This document shows, piece by piece, positions 62,408 through 64,000 of a DNA stretch of 64,000 nucleotides. The position numbers and the translations under genes are program-made. The DNA comes from Aquimarina amphilecti. Its GTDB lineage: Bacteria; Bacteroidota; Bacteroidia; Flavobacteriales; Flavobacteriaceae. The stretch covers positions 121,025 to 185,024 of the forward strand of contig NZ_FOAB01000009.1 of assembly GCF_900109375.1 (NCBI RefSeq). Reading direction: 5' to 3'. Under the pieces are notes generated by a model. The model searched no databases. It was not told where the DNA came from and worked only from the letters and a program-made list of their open reading frames with translations. Position 1 is the first letter of the stretch. Each line of letters opens with the position of its first letter.

Positions 62408-63526
62408 CTATAGGCTTTTTCGGTAAGTTCTTCGAATTTTATGTTGTTCATGATCATAATCATTCCATAACGCTTGTATGGCTTTGTTTTCTTCTAATTC
62501 AGGATTAGTTTCCACCATTTCTATACCGTTGCGTATAAACGTTTCATTCATTTCTTTAAATATAAGGGCCGTAACTCCTTTATTTTGGTATTCAGGATCT
62601 ACTCCAATAAGATAAAAAGCAGCAGTATCATTTCTTCGTTGCGCTTTAAGAATATGTAAGAATTTTAATGGATAAATTTTACCATTCATTTTTTTCAAAG
62701 CTTTAGAAAATGAAGGCATCACAATTGAAAAGGCAATTAATTTTCCGCTTTTATCAGCAATACACGTAATGTATTCAGGATTCAAATACGGTAAGTATTT
62801 TTTCTTATACATTTCGATTTGATATTGCTGTATAGGAACAAATGTTTGTAAGCTACTATATGTTTTGTTAAGTAAATCAAACATGTCATCAGCATACTGC
62901 AAAAGTTCTTTACTTTTTTTGAATTTAAGTAATTGAAGTTGATAGCGTTCTTTTATAATTTTTGCGAACTTGATTACTTTGTCTTTGGTTTCTTTAGGGA
63001 CTTTGATTTTATATTCTACCCAAGTGGCAGCATCTTCAAACCCTAATTTCTCCATATGTTGCTGATAATATGGGTAATTATACCAAGTAATCATGGTATT
63101 AAGTTCTTCAAACCCTTTTATTAAAATTCCAGCTTTATCCATATTAGAAAAACCAACAGGCCCTTCCATGTATTCTAAAGAATGTTGTTTGCCAAAATCA
63201 ACAACTTTTGCGAGAAGAGCTTTTGTAACTTCAATATCATCTATAACATCAAACCATCCGAAACGGATTTTTGGTTTTTTTTGTTCTTTTACTTCAATCC
63301 AATTAATAATTGCCGCTATTCTTCCTACAATCTTTTCGTTTTTATATGCTAAAAAATATTTAGCCACAGCATTTTTAAAAACAGGATTTTTAGCTGGGTT
63401 CATTACATCTAACTCTTCTTTAATAATAGAAGGAACGTAATAGGGAGAGTCTTTATATAATTTAAAAGGAAACTTAACAAATGTAGTCAAATCTGCTTTA
63501 GAGGTAATTTCTTTAATCGTAATCAT
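62408..63526 (-). CDS. GNAT-fold acyltransferase-like protein
   Basis: The 372-residue protein has an N-terminal part with FVKFPFKLYKDSPYYVP and KYFLAYKNEKIVGRIAAIIN, which resembles a GNAT strand-turn. The C-terminal GNAT core has TCIADKSGKLIAFSIVMPS, then FYLIGVDPEYQNKGVTALIF (the acyl-CoA pyrophosphate loop is Q-N-K-G-V) and MVETNPELEENKAIQALW. This build is seen in a Bacteroidota family annotated only as GNAT or hypothetical. It may N-acylate an amine. Its closeness to the alpha-oxoamine synthase gene hints at a lipid role, but two peptide genes lie between, so this is weak inference. Confidence 0.8.
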   Translation of the reverse strand: MITIKEITSKADLTTFVKFPFKLYKDSPYYVPSIIKEELDVMNPAKNPVFKNAVAKYFLAYKNEKIVGRIAAIINWIEVKEQKKPKIRFGWFDVIDDIEVTKALLAKVVDFGKQHSLEYMEGPVGFSNMDKAGILIKGFEELNTMITWYNYPYYQQHMEKLGFEDAATWVEYKIKVPKETKDKVIKFAKIIKERYQLQLLKFKKSKELLQYADDMFDLLNKTYSSLQTFVPIQQYQIEMYKKKYLPYLNPEYITCIADKSGKLIAFSIVMPSFSKALKKMNGKIYPLKFLHILKAQRRNDTAAFYLIGVDPEYQNKGVTALIFKEMNETFIRNGIEMVETNPELEENKAIQALWNDYDHEQHKIRRTYRKSL

Positions 63527-63908
63527 ACATCTTCACTAGTTCGTAACAAATATATAACCCTTTTGTCAAACATCTTAACGTAAACGGGTCATTTTAATAA
63601 ATCAATCGATAACTTGAGCATTATGATAGTTGACTGTAATGTTTTTGTAAAAAAAAATACTCCACTGATCAAACTAATGACCAATGGAGTAAAGGATACA
63701 TAACAAACAATAATTTTACTTATCATTTATACACACACACAACTTTAGTATCCAGGATTTTTATTAATTTTTAATTAGTTGCATTTACTTCGCTAATTGA
63801 AGTTTAATTATACTAAACCGTTGATGATTTTAAAAAGGCTAATTCAACTCATCTTTCGGTTTTCTTATGTTTCTCATAGCGATTATATATTTAAAATGAG
63901 GTAACCAA
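63527..63908. other. Intergenic region before the SusD-type gene's 3' end
   Basis: I see no gene here. It holds the terminator at 63649-63691, a short AC repeat near 63735, and AT-rich DNA without a coding pattern on either strand. Confidence 0.6.
63649..63691 (-). terminator. Terminator on the minus strand, about 220 bases past the SusD-type gene
   Basis: TACTCCA (63658-63664) pairs with TGGAGTA (63685-63691), with weaker inner pairing. On the minus strand it is followed by a run of nine T. It probably ends the transcript of the SusD-type gene at the window edge. Confidence 0.75.
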
Positions 63909-64000
63909 TTAATACCCGTCATTTTGAGATAAGTTAGGATTTCTTAGTACTTCTTCATTTGGAATAGGTAATAGATAATCACGAGTTGGATCAAAGTTAG
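63909..64000 (-). CDS. SusD/RagB-family protein, C-terminal fragment
   Basis: The last 29 codons lie in the window, reading NFDPTRDYLLPIPNEEVLRN and ending PNLSQNDGY. PIPxxE followed by NPNLxQNxGY is the C-terminal signature of SusD-type outer-membrane glycan-binding lipoproteins. A SusC-type TonB receptor gene should lie further upstream on the minus strand, outside the window, marking a polysaccharide utilisation locus beginning at the right edge. Confidence 0.9.
   Translation of the reverse strand, partial: NFDPTRDYLLPIPNEEVLRNPNLSQNDGY

Overview
The window looks like chromosomal DNA of a marine-type member of the Flavobacteriaceae (Bacteroidota), possibly close to Aquimarina; the genus is a guess. 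The signs are very AT-rich intergenic DNA, several promoters with the Bacteroidota -7 box TAnnTTTG, starts without Shine-Dalgarno sequences, type IX secretion (T9SS) C-terminal sorting tails on four secreted proteins or remnants, LytS/LytTR two-component pairs, a SusD-type protein at the right edge, and the order HsdR_N-domain gene / holA / LpxR-like gene. I saw no rRNA, tRNA, CRISPR array, insertion sequence or integrase.

Layout. 1-4.4 kb: end of a LytTR regulator and its histidine kinase, an ExbB-like/TlpA-like gene pair, a class C beta-lactamase-fold hydrolase and a tandem CDGSH protein. 4.6-7.3 kb: cobalamin riboswitch and metE. 7.3-9.0 kb: a T9SS-secreted DUF4832-type gene broken by two frameshifts. 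9.2-14.2 kb: a tight minus-strand run of DEAD-box helicase, membrane protein, YdjM-like protein, a subclass B1 metallo-beta-lactamase with all zinc ligands, and an ABC exporter. 14.4-26.7 kb: YciO, an AraC regulator, small secreted proteins, a second LytS/LytTR pair, a GH13 amylase, OmpA lipoprotein, GT2, holA and an LpxR-like protein. 26.9-31.5 kb: MFS pump, Lrp regulator with divergent PLP lyase/synthase, GH18 lipoprotein.

31.7-32.2 kb holds the most unusual locus: a promoter, two tandem 28-codon genes whose peptides share 18 of 28 residues although nearly every matching codon in the C-terminal part differs at a silent position, then a strong terminator. No other gene lies in the unit. 32.3-41.9 kb is a secreted-enzyme block: a GH-A-type hydrolase and a G8-domain protein with related Ig and T9SS tails and related upstream DNA, a TPR/LuxR-type regulator, and a T9SS-tailed esterase.

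42.0-64 kb is mostly housekeeping (fumC, arsC family, prfB with its programmed +1 frameshift, a threonine aldolase, YbaB, oligopeptidase B). Within it are a TonB-type receptor, a TraO-like/TraQ-like pair in which the second protein carries five DUF5011-type Ig repeats, a cysteine-synthase-like gene followed by an alpha-oxoamine synthase (candidate sulfonolipid or sphingolipid genes), and two tandem double-glycine-leader peptides with six cysteines each. The window ends in the C-terminus of a SusD/RagB protein.

Most plus/minus convergent gene pairs are separated by clear hairpin terminators, which makes the transcription units easy to read.
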